Made by a program: the position numbers and the translations under genes. From assembly GCA_963759735.1 (NCBI GenBank), contig CAVXAF010000002.1:62001-126000 (forward strand): a stretch of DNA of 64,000 nt. Direction: 5' to 3'. The notes under the pieces were generated by a model. It made no database searches. It saw only the letters and a list, made by a program, of their open reading frames with translations, and was not told where the DNA came from. Source of the DNA: Hyphomicrobium_A sp963759735. GTDB taxonomy: Bacteria; Pseudomonadota; Alphaproteobacteria; Rhizobiales; Hyphomicrobiaceae. Below, piece after piece: positions 47,945 to 57,929 of this stretch (positions are counted from its first letter, which is position 1; every line of letters starts with the position of its first letter).

Positions 47945-48999
47945 GCGTTGCCCGCGTCAGTGGGCGGCGTTTTCACGGCGCGCGGCTGATGGATCTTCAC
48001 TTTCTTGAGACGGCGCGCGTCGGCGTCGAGAACTTCCAACTCCAATCCGCTCGGATGACGGACAAGTTCGCCGCGCACGGGCACGCGGCCCAGCAGGGAG
48101 AACATCAGTCCGCCAAGTGTATCGATGTCCTCTTCCTCCTCCGGCTTCAAGAGTTTGATGCCGAGATGCTCTTCGAGCTGTTTGATCGGCGTGCGGGCAG
48201 AAGCGACGAGGCCGACTTTGGGTTCATCGACGATATACGCGGCTTCGGCCACGTCGTGTTCGTCCTCGATATCGCCGACGATCTGCTCGACGAGGTCCTC
48301 GATGGTGACGAGACCGTCGGTGCCGCCGTACTCATCGACGACGAGCGCCATGTGGATGCGCGTCGCCTGCATGCGGATGAGCAGGTTGGTTGCCGGCATC
48401 GACGGGGGAACATAGAGGACGGGACGGCGGATCTTGGCGGACGTGATGGGGCGCGAGAGGTCGACGCGGCCAAAATCGAGCTGCGAGGGCCCGGTCGACT
48501 TCGACTCCTCCAAGACGTCTTCATCGGCCGGCGGAGCGACGGCGATGCGTGTGCTCACGACATCGTCGGCCGCTTCTCGCGTCAGCCAGCGAAACAGATC
48601 CTTGACGTGGATCATGCCGCGCGGATCGTCGAGCGTCTCGTTGAACAGCGGAATGCGCGAAACCCCGGCGTCGCCGAAGGTGCGCAGGAGTTCAGCAAGC
48701 GTGTCGCTCTCCTCGAGCGCGATGATGTCGGCGCGCGGCACCATGATGTCCTCGACGCGAAGACCCCCGAAGCGCAATAGCCGGCGCAGCATCTCGCGCT
48801 CTTCGGTCGAGAATGCGGCGGCGTCGGCCTCGGCTTCGCTCTTGAGATCGGCCTCCAGCATCTCGCGCAGGCTCGGCGAGCGCAGCCCGATGCGGCTGAG
48901 CAGGGCATTGAGCAGGCTCTGCGTTCCGGTGGCAAGCTGCTCGCCGCCCGCCGTACTGGCAGGTTCAGCCGGCGCCTTGGGTAAGTGTGCGTTGCTCAT
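47941..48999 (-). CDS. corC: CorC/HlyC family protein with CBS domains
   Basis: 352 aa cytosolic protein with two CBS domains (around EDIMVPRADIIAL and LFNETLDDPRGMIHVKDLF; then PATNLLIRMQATRIHMALV, VVDEYGGTDGLVTIEDLVEQIVG) and a C-terminal CorC_HlyC domain (DIDTLGGLMFSLLGRVPVRG). Family members influence Mg/Co efflux or membrane sensing. ATG at 48999 overlaps the ybeY stop as ATGA. Confidence 0.9.
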   Translation of the reverse strand: MSNAHLPKAPAEPASTAGGEQLATGTQSLLNALLSRIGLRSPSLREMLEADLKSEAEADAAAFSTEEREMLRRLLRFGGLRVEDIMVPRADIIALEESDTLAELLRTFGDAGVSRIPLFNETLDDPRGMIHVKDLFRWLTREAADDVVSTRIAVAPPADEDVLEESKSTGPSQLDFGRVDLSRPITSAKIRRPVLYVPPSMPATNLLIRMQATRIHMALVVDEYGGTDGLVTIEDLVEQIVGDIEDEHDVAEAAYIVDEPKVGLVASARTPIKQLEEHLGIKLLKPEEEEDIDTLGGLMFSLLGRVPVRGELVRHPSGLELEVLDADARRLKKVKIHQPRAVKTPPTDAGNA

Positions 49000-49583
49000 G
49001 GTGTCGTACGTCGGCTCCCGTAGTCGAGCGGAACTATCGGCTCGCCCGCCGCCGCATAGGGATCGGCGATGCCAAGGCGCGCCAGAATGCGCACCTCGAG
49101 GCTTTCCATGGCCTCAGCTTCTTCGTCCGTCTGATGGTCATACCCGAGAAGGTGCAGCATTCCGTGCACGACCAAATGTTGCATGTGATGCTCGAGCGGC
49201 AGCTGCAGGTCAGCCGCCTCGCGCTGCACGGTCTCGCTGGCAAGAATTATGTCGCCCAGAAATGGCGGCTCGCCGTCGACCGGCAGCATGGGCACGGCGG
49301 GAAAGGACAGCACGTTGGTGGGGGCCGCCTTGCCGCGATAGCTGGCATTGAGTTCGGCGACCTGTTCATCGCTCGACAAGGCGACGCAAACTTCGCCACG
49401 GGTGATGGCGAGTTCGACGGCGAGCGCTGTTGCAGCATTGCGCACAAGACCATCGGCGTCGGTGACCGTGGCCCAGTCGCCGCCCTCGTGCACGACATCG
49501 ATGTCGAGACTTCGGGGGTCCGGGTCGGCTGGCGCATCATCCGTACTAACGGGAGCGCTGGTCACTGGGGCATCAGGGGGCAT
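48996..49583 (-). CDS. ybeY: Endoribonuclease YbeY
   Basis: Metal-dependent rRNA maturation and quality-control RNase. 195 aa with the zinc site HLVVHGMLHLLGYDH near the C-terminus (His-His-His) and ELNASYRGKAAPTNVLSFP upstream. ATG at 49583 is chosen; the frame runs to 49718 but the extra part would overlap phoH and is not conserved. Position between phoH and corC is standard. Confidence 0.93.
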   Translation of the reverse strand: MPPDAPVTSAPVSTDDAPADPDPRSLDIDVVHEGGDWATVTDADGLVRNAATALAVELAITRGEVCVALSSDEQVAELNASYRGKAAPTNVLSFPAVPMLPVDGEPPFLGDIILASETVQREAADLQLPLEHHMQHLVVHGMLHLLGYDHQTDEEAEAMESLEVRILARLGIADPYAAAGEPIVPLDYGSRRTTP

Positions 49584-49593
49584 GGGAGCGAGC

Positions 49594-50661
49594 TTACTTC
49601 TGTCGGTCGTAAGCTTCAACAATGCGCGCAACCAGGTCCCGCCGGACCACGTCAGCACCGGTAAAGCGGATGGGCTCGATGCCAGGCACGCCGTCGAGCA
49701 GGGCGATCGCCTCCTCAAGGCCAGACTTCATGCCGCCCGGCAAATCGATCTGACTCGGGTCGCCGGTCACCACCATTTTGGCGTTCTCGCCCAGTCGGGT
49801 CAGGAACATCTTCATCTGCATGCTGGTCGTGTTCTGCGCCTCATCGAGAATGACGAAGGCGTTGGCCAGCGTGCGTCCGCGCATGAATGCGAGGGGAGCG
49901 ATCTCGATGACGCCGGTTTCCAGATCGCGCTCCACCTTCTCGGGAGGAAGCACGTCATAGAGCGCGTCGTAGAGTGGACGCAGATAGGGATCGACCTTTT
50001 CGCGCATGTCACCCGGCAGGAAGCCGAGGCGCTCGCCGGCTTCGACGGCCGGGCGTGAAAGGATGATGCGTTCGACGAGGCCGCGCTCCAGGCAATGGGC
50101 GGCGTAGGCGACGGCGATATAGGTCTTGCCGGTACCGGCCGGGCCGACACCGAACACGAGATCGGATTTTTCCAGCGCACGGATGTAGGCGCTCTGCATC
50201 GTCGTGCGCGCCTTGACGACGCGGCGGCGCGTGGCGACCTGCGCCTGCCCGTCCCCGGGCACGGAGGCTTCGCGCGCATGGCGGATTAGACCGTCGAAAT
50301 CTCCCGGACCGATCGGCTCGCCAGTGCTGGCGCGCTTGTAGAGATCTTCCAGCACGTTGCGGGCGATGTCGCACGCCGCTTCGGGGCCGCTGAGGGTGAC
50401 GACGTTGCCATGGGCATGGGCTTCGATGCCGAGGCGGTCTTCGATGAGTGCCAAGTTACTATCGTACTCCCCGAGGAGCCGAGTGAGATGGCGGTTATCC
50501 TCGAAGGGCACCACCAAGCGCTTGTTAGCGACCTGAGGTTTAGGAGGCCGTCCCGGTCCAGCGACCGTATTCCCGCGAGATCCTGCCAATGGCGCTCCAG
50601 TCGTCGTTCGCTTCGAATCGGCACTCTTGCAGATCGACCTTATCACAAGGTCGGCGCCCAC
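49594..50661 (-). CDS. phoH: PhoH-family ATPase
   Basis: 355 aa. P-loop GVGPAGTGKTYIAVAYA in the middle, Walker B VILDEAQNTT, and a sensor Arg-containing block (GDPSQIDLPGG). N-terminal KH-like part (FEDNRHLTRLLGEYDSNLALIEDRLG) is typical for PhoH-like proteins linked to RNA metabolism with YbeY. GTG start at 50661. Confidence 0.93.
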   Translation of the reverse strand: MGADLVIRSICKSADSKRTTTGAPLAGSRGNTVAGPGRPPKPQVANKRLVVPFEDNRHLTRLLGEYDSNLALIEDRLGIEAHAHGNVVTLSGPEAACDIARNVLEDLYKRASTGEPIGPGDFDGLIRHAREASVPGDGQAQVATRRRVVKARTTMQSAYIRALEKSDLVFGVGPAGTGKTYIAVAYAAHCLERGLVERIILSRPAVEAGERLGFLPGDMREKVDPYLRPLYDALYDVLPPEKVERDLETGVIEIAPLAFMRGRTLANAFVILDEAQNTTSMQMKMFLTRLGENAKMVVTGDPSQIDLPGGMKSGLEEAIALLDGVPGIEPIRFTGADVVRRDLVARIVEAYDRQK

Positions 50662-50705
50662 TGCACCGCAGGCTAGGGATAACGCCGGTAGGCGTTACCC
50701 GATCA

Positions 50706-52130
<1,425 letters not shown>

Positions 52131-52209
52131 GCTCTCGCGCACTTGCCTCCATGCCGTGCAACGCAGCCTTATCGCAGCGGCATTGTCCAGTCCCCAGAAG
52201 GGCTATTGT

Positions 52210-53091
52210 TTACGTCCACTTTTGCCCAGGCTCCGCGGCGAGGCGCGTGCGCAGCCCCGCAGGTGCCGGGTCAGACTCTGCGAGTTCCACCGGTTCCTCG
52301 GCCGGACGGGCGCGCAGGATGCGGACGACGTGCTCGCGCACCTGTGCTTCGCTATGCCGCGCCAGCTGCTTGCGGTCGGCGAAGCTGGTCAGCGGGACTG
52401 GATCCCCTACCCGGATCTCGACATCGAGAGGTCCGGCCTTGAGAAGCTCCCAGGCGTGACTGCGCATTTCCATGTCGCCGTACCAAGCGACGCCGGGACG
52501 GTCGGCACGGCCGAGCGGCATCCCGTGCAGACGCGTGTAGACGACGGACAGCGGCTGCACGACGGCGTCGGGGGCGGCGTTGGCCTCTCCTGGCTGCGGC
52601 TTGGCGGCCGCGAACAGCGAGGTCATGAAAGGCAGCACGCGGTTGCCGTCGCTCGAGGTGCCTTCGGCGAACAGCACGATGGCATCTCCTTGAGTAAGCC
52701 GCTGCATGATCTCGCCGGCGGCCTGACCGACGGCGGTACGCCGCGCACGGTCGACGAAGACGGAGCGCTGCAGGCGTGCGAGGGAGGCGACGAACGGCCA
52801 GGTGGCGACCTCCTTCTTGGCGATGAAGGATACCGGCGCCACGGCGGACAGCACTGGGATGTCGAGCCAGGTGGTGTGGTTGGCGACCAGCAGCACCGGT
52901 CGATTACGCACGACCTCGCCACGCAGGGCGATGCGTATGCCGAGCAGGCGGCAGACTTGGCGGTGATACCAATGCGGGAAGGCGCGCGCCGATCTGGAAC
53001 TGGTGCGCAGGAGCACGGCCTGCACCGGCATCAGCGGCACGGTGAGCGCGAAGAAGCCCGCCAGAACTGCTGCACCGCGGATCGCACCCAT
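52210..53091 (-). CDS. plsC: 1-acyl-sn-glycerol-3-phosphate acyltransferase
   Basis: Second acylation in phosphatidic acid synthesis. 293 aa with the NHTTWLDIP catalytic motif, FVDRARR block and LFAEGTSSDG motif. One or two hydrophobic segments at the N-terminus (ILAGFFALTVPLMP-like region) anchor it to the membrane. ATG at 53091. Confidence 0.9.
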   Translation of the reverse strand: MGAIRGAAVLAGFFALTVPLMPVQAVLLRTSSRSARAFPHWYHRQVCRLLGIRIALRGEVVRNRPVLLVANHTTWLDIPVLSAVAPVSFIAKKEVATWPFVASLARLQRSVFVDRARRTAVGQAAGEIMQRLTQGDAIVLFAEGTSSDGNRVLPFMTSLFAAAKPQPGEANAAPDAVVQPLSVVYTRLHGMPLGRADRPGVAWYGDMEMRSHAWELLKAGPLDVEIRVGDPVPLTSFADRKQLARHSEAQVREHVVRILRARPAEEPVELAESDPAPAGLRTRLAAEPGQKWT

Positions 53092-53111
53092 GTTGGCTCC
53101 CCGCTGAGGCC

Positions 53112-53555
53112 CTAAGACTTCTTGGCCGGTTTCATGCGCACACCGTAGAGCTCGAGACGATGGCCGACGAGCTTGAAACCCAATTCGCGCGCGATGCGGT
53201 CCTGCAGCGCCTCGATGGCTTCGTTGCGGAACTCGATGACGCGCCCGGTGTCCACGTCAATGAGATGATCGTGGTGGCCGCGCGCCGCGTCCTCGTAGCG
53301 CCCGCGCTTGTGGCCGAAGTCATGCCGCTCGAGAATACCCTTTTCGGCGAACAGCTTCAGCGTGCGATAAACGGTGGATAGCGAGATGCGCGGATCGACC
53401 TCGTTGGCGCGCTGGTAGACCTCCTCGACATCGGGATGATCCTTGGCGCTCGACAATACGCGCGCGATGACGCGCCGCTGACCGGTCATGCGCAAACCCT
53501 GGTCGGCGCACAGCAGTTCGATGCGGCTCAGCGTCTGGTGTGCAGAATCGGGCAT
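53112..53555 (-). CDS. fur: Fur-family metal regulator (Fur/Mur)
   Basis: 147 aa regulator: DNA-binding helix SLSTVYRTLKLFAEKG, then the metal site region GRYEDAARGHHDHLIDV, and a C-terminal acidic helix. In alphaproteobacteria this lineage often acts as a manganese regulator (Mur) while Irr and RirA handle iron; since Irr is encoded at 13.4 kb, Mur-like behaviour is plausible. ATG at 53555 is preferred over a TTG at 53588. Confidence 0.9.
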   Translation of the reverse strand: MPDSAHQTLSRIELLCADQGLRMTGQRRVIARVLSSAKDHPDVEEVYQRANEVDPRISLSTVYRTLKLFAEKGILERHDFGHKRGRYEDAARGHHDHLIDVDTGRVIEFRNEAIEALQDRIARELGFKLVGHRLELYGVRMKPAKKS

Positions 53556-53643
53556 GCGGCGGTGATCGCTCCGCTCTCGCTCGGTCAACGCTTATAGGAA
53601 AGCGGCTGCGGGCCGTCCACCGCCGCCACCCATGCCGATTGAT

Positions 53644-54129
53644 CTACAGGTCGAGCGCCAGGATGACGGCATCGACGTTCTCGCCGCCGGCGCGCTTGTA
53701 ATAGTCCTTGCGCCCGCCGGCCGGCTTGAACCCGAGGCTTAGATAGAGAGCGCCGGCAGCCACATTATCGCCCGCCACCTCGAGGAAGAGGCGCGATACT
53801 TCGGCCCGGCGCGCGGCCCGCACCAGCCCGCCGACCATCTGCCGACCGATGCCGCGGCGCTGCCATTCTGGCGCGACACCGATCGATAGAATCTCGGCCT
53901 CATCGGCGGCGATGCGACCGATAACGAAACCGGCCAGCAACCGCGGGTCGCGGATCTGCGCAATGAACGAAGCGGATGCGGGATGCTCGATCGCCTCCAC
54001 GATGCTGGCGGCATTCCATGGCGGATCGAAAAGCTGGGCGTGCAGGGCCGCGATCTCGTCGGCGCGGTCTGGGCTCGCCCATAGCAAGCTGAGGTTTTTC
54101 GGGTCGAGAGGCGTGGCGGCGGCACACAT
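53644..54129 (-). CDS. rimI: Ribosomal protein S18 N-acetyltransferase
   Basis: 161 aa GNAT-fold acetyltransferase with the acetyl-CoA loop QRRGIGRQMVGGL and FLEVAGDNVAAGALYLSLGF, as in RimI. ATG at 54129 follows the tsaB stop after two bases; TTG at 54135 would overlap it. tsaB-rimI pairing is widespread. Confidence 0.88.
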   Translation of the reverse strand: MCAAATPLDPKNLSLLWASPDRADEIAALHAQLFDPPWNAASIVEAIEHPASASFIAQIRDPRLLAGFVIGRIAADEAEILSIGVAPEWQRRGIGRQMVGGLVRAARRAEVSRLFLEVAGDNVAAGALYLSLGFKPAGGRKDYYKRAGGENVDAVILALDL

Positions 54130-54131
54130 GT

Positions 54132-54830
54132 TCAAGCTCTCGCGATCGCCTTGCCGCTTTGCGGCTTGGCATCGGGGGGCCGCAGATAGAACGGCACCAG
54201 CGGCGCGTCGGATGGTTCCAGCGTCGCCGCTATCTGGGCCACGGCAACCGCATCGGGCAGCAGGTCGGGGAGCATCGCCGCAGCGGTGCGACCCAGACCA
54301 GCGGCGATCGCTGCCACCTCCGCGCCGGCCGAGCCGACAAATACGATGGACCCAGTACCGCCCAGAACGGCCGCGTCGGCAAGTGACAGCAGTTGCGGTG
54401 GCGAGGCAGGATCGCGACCGCCTCCTTCAGCGCCGAATAGCTGCGCGTAAACTTCCCCGCGCCGCGCATCGACGACAACCGCCAGTGCCTTCGATTTGAT
54501 CTGGCGGCGCGCCACCTCGGCCATGGCTGCCAAGCTCGAAACTCCGCTGGTGCGCGCTCCGATGGCCAGCGCCACCGCGCGCGCTGCGGCGACGCCGATG
54601 CGCGTTCCGGTGAACGTGCCGGGTCCAACGGTGACGGCAATCTGGGTGAGGTCGTCAAAACTCAAACGCGCCTCCTCCATGGCTTCGCCGATCATGGGAA
54701 TGAGGCGCTCGGCGTGACCGGTCTCGAAGCGCTCCATCCTGGAGCTCAGCTCGACGAGGGCGCGTCCGTGCCGCTCGGCAACGCAAACCGAGCAGCCATC
54801 GAAGCACGTATCGAAGGCAAGTATGTTCAT
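54132..54830 (-). CDS. tsaB: tRNA threonylcarbamoyladenosine synthesis protein TsaB
   Basis: 232 aa ASKHA-fold protein that partners with TsaD in t6A synthesis. N-terminus ILAFDTCFDGCSVCV, VGPGTFTGTRIGVAAARA and VVDARRGEVYAQLF are typical. ATG at 54830; an upstream in-frame start at 54881 is unlikely. Confidence 0.92.
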   Translation of the reverse strand: MNILAFDTCFDGCSVCVAERHGRALVELSSRMERFETGHAERLIPMIGEAMEEARLSFDDLTQIAVTVGPGTFTGTRIGVAAARAVALAIGARTSGVSSLAAMAEVARRQIKSKALAVVVDARRGEVYAQLFGAEGGGRDPASPPQLLSLADAAVLGGTGSIVFVGSAGAEVAAIAAGLGRTAAAMLPDLLPDAVAVAQIAATLEPSDAPLVPFYLRPPDAKPQSGKAIARA

Positions 54831-54899
54831 GCGCCGCACCCTATACGCAGAGCACAGCAGTTTCACCACTTGAAAATGCAATTCTCGGTAGCCGGCCGC

Positions 54900-55484
54900 T
54901 CAGACGACGGTCGCAATCTCGCCGAACGCAAACCGCGGCAACCGCGCCTGGACCGCCGCAGGATCGCCGTATCCGAGGTTGCAGAGGAAATTCGAGCGGA
55001 CGCTTGTGCCGGCAAAGAATTCCTTGTCGACAGCGGCGCTGTCGAAGCCGGACATCGGCCCGCAATCAAGTCCCAAAAGCCGCGCTGCAATAATGAGATA
55101 GGCGCCCTGCAGCGTGCCGTTGCGGAATGCCGTTTCGTGAATCTTTTCCGGCTTGCCGACGAATGAGGCCATCATGTCCTTGTGCGGAAACAGCTGCGGC
55201 AGGTGCTGATAGAATTCCAGGTCGTAGCCGATGATGGCGCAGACCGGCGCCTGCATGGTCTTGGCGCGATTGCCTTCGCTGAGCAACGGCTGCAGCTTTG
55301 CTTTCGCTTCCTTGGATTTCACGAATATGAAACGCGCCGGCTCGCAGTTGGCGCTGGTCGGCCCCAGCACGACAGCGTCGACGAGCTGCTTCAACAGGCT
55401 GTCGGGCACGTCCTTGGGCAGCCAAGCATTTTGCGTGCGCGCGTCGAGAAAGGCTTGGCGAAGGGCTGCTTCTGCGGCTGGCAT
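54900..55484 (-). CDS. Nitroreductase family protein (RutE-like)
   Basis: 194 aa FMN-dependent reductase. LGPTSANCEPARFIFVKS near the N-terminus, KTMQAPVCAIIGYDLEFYQHLP in the middle and LGLDCGPMSGFDSAAVDKEFF near the C-terminus match the RutE/HadB malonic semialdehyde reductase group. Other Rut genes are absent, so the role in pyrimidine breakdown is unproven. ATG at 55484 with GGGAGAG upstream. Confidence 0.85.
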   Translation of the reverse strand: MPAAEAALRQAFLDARTQNAWLPKDVPDSLLKQLVDAVVLGPTSANCEPARFIFVKSKEAKAKLQPLLSEGNRAKTMQAPVCAIIGYDLEFYQHLPQLFPHKDMMASFVGKPEKIHETAFRNGTLQGAYLIIAARLLGLDCGPMSGFDSAAVDKEFFAGTSVRSNFLCNLGYGDPAAVQARLPRFAFGEIATVV

Positions 55485-55509
55485 GATGGCTCTCCCGTGG
55501 GCCGGCTGA

Positions 55510-55542
55510 AAAACAAAAACCCCGCCACAGGGGGCGGGGTTT
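55510..55542 (-). terminator. Rho-independent terminator after nfuA
   Basis: Perfect 10-bp stem AAACCCCGCC / GGCGGGGTTT around a 6-base loop, followed on the minus strand by TTTTTGTTTTT. It sits 21 bases past the nfuA stop. Confidence 0.93.
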
Positions 55543-55563
55543 CGCGTGCGCACTCTTTCAGGC

Positions 55564-56118
55564 TTATACGGCCTGCACCTCTTGCACTTCCGGGCAGAAG
55601 TGGCGGAGCAAGTTCTCGATGCCGTGGCGCAGCGTGGCGGTTGAGCTGGGGCAGCCAGAGCAGGCGCCGCGCATGTGCAGGTAGACGATGCCGTCGCGGA
55701 AGGCGGAGAAGGTGATGTCGCCGCCATCCTGGGCGACGGCCGGGCGCACGCGCGTTTCCAGCAGCTCCCTGATGGTGGCGACGATAGCCTCGTCCTTGGG
55801 GTCGTACGATGTCGCACCGGTGTCGTCGTTGGCGGTCTCCGCCACGACGGGTGCGCCCGACATGAAGTGCTCCATGATGGCGCCGAGGATCATCGGCTTT
55901 AAGTGCTGCCACTCCTCCTCGCCCTTGGTCACGGAGATGAAGTCGGAGCCGAGAAACACACCGCGCACGCCCTTGATGTCGAAGAGGCGCGAGGCAAGCG
56001 GGGAAGCCAGGGCTTCGCCCTTGTCGGTGAAGTCGGCGGTGCCGTCGGCGAGCACCGACTTGCCGGGAATGAACTTCAGCGTCGCCGGGTTGGGGGTCGC
56101 TTCGGTCTGGATGAACAT
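55564..56118 (-). CDS. nfuA: NifU-family Fe-S scaffold or carrier protein
   Basis: 184 aa: N-terminal Nfu_N domain (FIQTEATPNPATLKFIPG) and C-terminal NifU domain with the cluster motif GACSGCPSS. Such proteins deliver [4Fe-4S] clusters to target proteins, here possibly MiaB encoded nearby. Followed by a clear terminator. ATG at 56118. Confidence 0.92.
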   Translation of the reverse strand: MFIQTEATPNPATLKFIPGKSVLADGTADFTDKGEALASPLASRLFDIKGVRGVFLGSDFISVTKGEEEWQHLKPMILGAIMEHFMSGAPVVAETANDDTGATSYDPKDEAIVATIRELLETRVRPAVAQDGGDITFSAFRDGIVYLHMRGACSGCPSSTATLRHGIENLLRHFCPEVQEVQAV

Positions 56119-56232
56119 CGGCCTCGCCTTTCCGCATCTGCCATCGCCGGATCAACCGGCGGTCGAACACTTGTTTAGAATTGCTCTAATATAGGCAATT
56201 CCGGGGACGATTTCGAGTGCCTTTGAGGCCTT

Positions 56233-56739
56233 TTAGTCCAGGCTGCGGACTTCCTCCAGCTCAAGCGAGCCGGGTACGATGGTAATTGGGATCGGAAAGC
56301 TGCCCATGGCGCCACTTGCGGCAAGGGATGAGACCAGCGGCCCTGGTCCCGCGGCGTCCGTCGAGGCGCCGAGCACCAGAACCGCGATGTCCTCGTCCTC
56401 GTCGATGAGCTTGCGAATTTCCCCGCCCTTGCTGCCTTCGCGGATGATTTCCTCGCAGGCGACGTTCTCATAGCCAGCGTTGTTCAGCTTGCGGCGCATA
56501 AGACGAAACAACGCCTTGGCCTTCGTCGTCTCTTCCTCGATCTGCTGCTGGCGTACGTTGATCCAGTGCTGGAACTCCTGCGGCACGATTACGTACAGCA
56601 TGACGAGCGCGCCGGACGACCGCTGCATGCGGCTCGCCGCGTAATACAGCGCGGTGTCGACCTCCGGAGTTTCATCGATGACGATGAGGAACTTCCGGAA
56701 GTGGTCGGCCTCGAAGGATCGGCGCTTCTTGATCGTCAT
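56233..56739 (-). CDS. Universal stress protein
   Basis: 168 aa UspA-fold protein. FLIVIDETPEVDTALYYAASR at the N-terminus and AVLVLGASTDAAGPG near the end, where the nucleotide loop GxxG-x9-GS/T is partly visible. ATG at 56739. Position between trpS and nfuA is conserved in rhizobia; its exact role is unknown. Confidence 0.82.
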   Translation of the reverse strand: MTIKKRRSFEADHFRKFLIVIDETPEVDTALYYAASRMQRSSGALVMLYVIVPQEFQHWINVRQQQIEEETTKAKALFRLMRRKLNNAGYENVACEEIIREGSKGGEIRKLIDEDEDIAVLVLGASTDAAGPGPLVSSLAASGAMGSFPIPITIVPGSLELEEVRSLD

Positions 56740-56785
56740 GAGCGCATGCTGCCACGAGGTCCGAGGACTAACAACCGCGCGCCCA

Positions 56786-57844
56786 TCATGAGCGCACGAA
56801 CCCGACGATATCCTTGACCTGGGCCATGACCGGCGCGGCGATGGCGCGGGCACGCTGGGAGCCATCGGCGAGGATGCGATCGATCTCGGCCGGGTCGGCA
56901 GTGAGCCGCAGGATCTCGGCGCGGATCGGGCCCAGCTTTTCCACGGCGGCCGCGGTAAGCAGCCGCTTGAGGCCGGTGAAAATGCTTGGTCCCTCCCCCG
57001 AAGTGGTGATCAGCTCGCCGAGAGCGGCTTCCTTGGTGATATCGGCCAGAGCCGCGTAGATGCCGACAAGGTTGTCGATCTCGGGACGCGCCTTCAGCTC
57101 CTCCAGATTGCCCGGAGGCGCCGGCTCCATGTCGGTCTTGGCGCGCTTGATCTTGTCGGCGATGGTGTCGGTATCGTCCATCAGGTTGATGCGCGACATG
57201 TCCGAAGGCTCGGACTTCGACATCTTCCTGGTCCCATCGCGCAGGCTCATGACGCGTGTTGCAGGTCCGGTGATCACCGGCTCGGGCTGCGGGAAGAAGA
57301 TCCCGTCGGTGTATCCTGCGGCGATTATGCGGTCGCGGAAGTCGCCGTTGAACTTCTGGGCGATGTCGCGCGCCAGCTCGAGGTGCTGCTTCTGGTCCTC
57401 GCCGACCGGCACATGCGTCGCCTGGTAGGCGAGGATGTCGGCAGCCATGAGGTTTGGATAGGCGTAGAGGCCGACCGAGGCGTTCTCGCGGTCCTTGCCG
57501 GCCTTCTCCTTGAACTGCGTCATGCGGTTGAGCCACCCGAGACGGGCAACGCAGTTGAACACCCAGGCGAGCTCGGCGTGCTCGGCAACCTGGCTCTGGT
57601 TGAAGAGGATGCTGCGCTTGGGGTCAAGGCCGGAGGCGATATAGGCAGCGGTCACCTGCCGGATGGCATTCTTCAGCTCCTGCGGATCCTGCCAGACCGT
57701 GATCGCGTGCAGATCGACGACGCAGTAGATGCACTCGTGCGTCTCCTGCATGCGGATCCAATTCACCATCGCCCCTAGGTAATTCCCAAGGTGCAGGCTG
57801 CCGGTCGGCTGCATGCCGGAGAACACGCGCTCTTTGAAAGTCAT
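56786..57844 (-). CDS. trpS: Tryptophan-tRNA ligase
   Basis: 352 aa class I aminoacyl-tRNA synthetase. HIGH-type motif HLGNYLGAM near the N-terminus, VGEDQKQHLELARDIA in the middle and KMSKSEPSD as the KMSKS loop. ATG at 57844 is chosen; an upstream in-frame start at 57901 would add a Cys/Arg-rich extension not seen in the family. Confidence 0.96.
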   Translation of the reverse strand: MTFKERVFSGMQPTGSLHLGNYLGAMVNWIRMQETHECIYCVVDLHAITVWQDPQELKNAIRQVTAAYIASGLDPKRSILFNQSQVAEHAELAWVFNCVARLGWLNRMTQFKEKAGKDRENASVGLYAYPNLMAADILAYQATHVPVGEDQKQHLELARDIAQKFNGDFRDRIIAAGYTDGIFFPQPEPVITGPATRVMSLRDGTRKMSKSEPSDMSRINLMDDTDTIADKIKRAKTDMEPAPPGNLEELKARPEIDNLVGIYAALADITKEAALGELITTSGEGPSIFTGLKRLLTAAAVEKLGPIRAEILRLTADPAEIDRILADGSQRARAIAAPVMAQVKDIVGFVRS

Positions 57845-57929
57845 TGGAGCCCCTTGAAGCGATAGGCGCGGGTTTATGGCGCGGCACCGGTAGCAGCGCA
57901 AGGCCGCCTCGATGCGAGGGTCGTCGGCC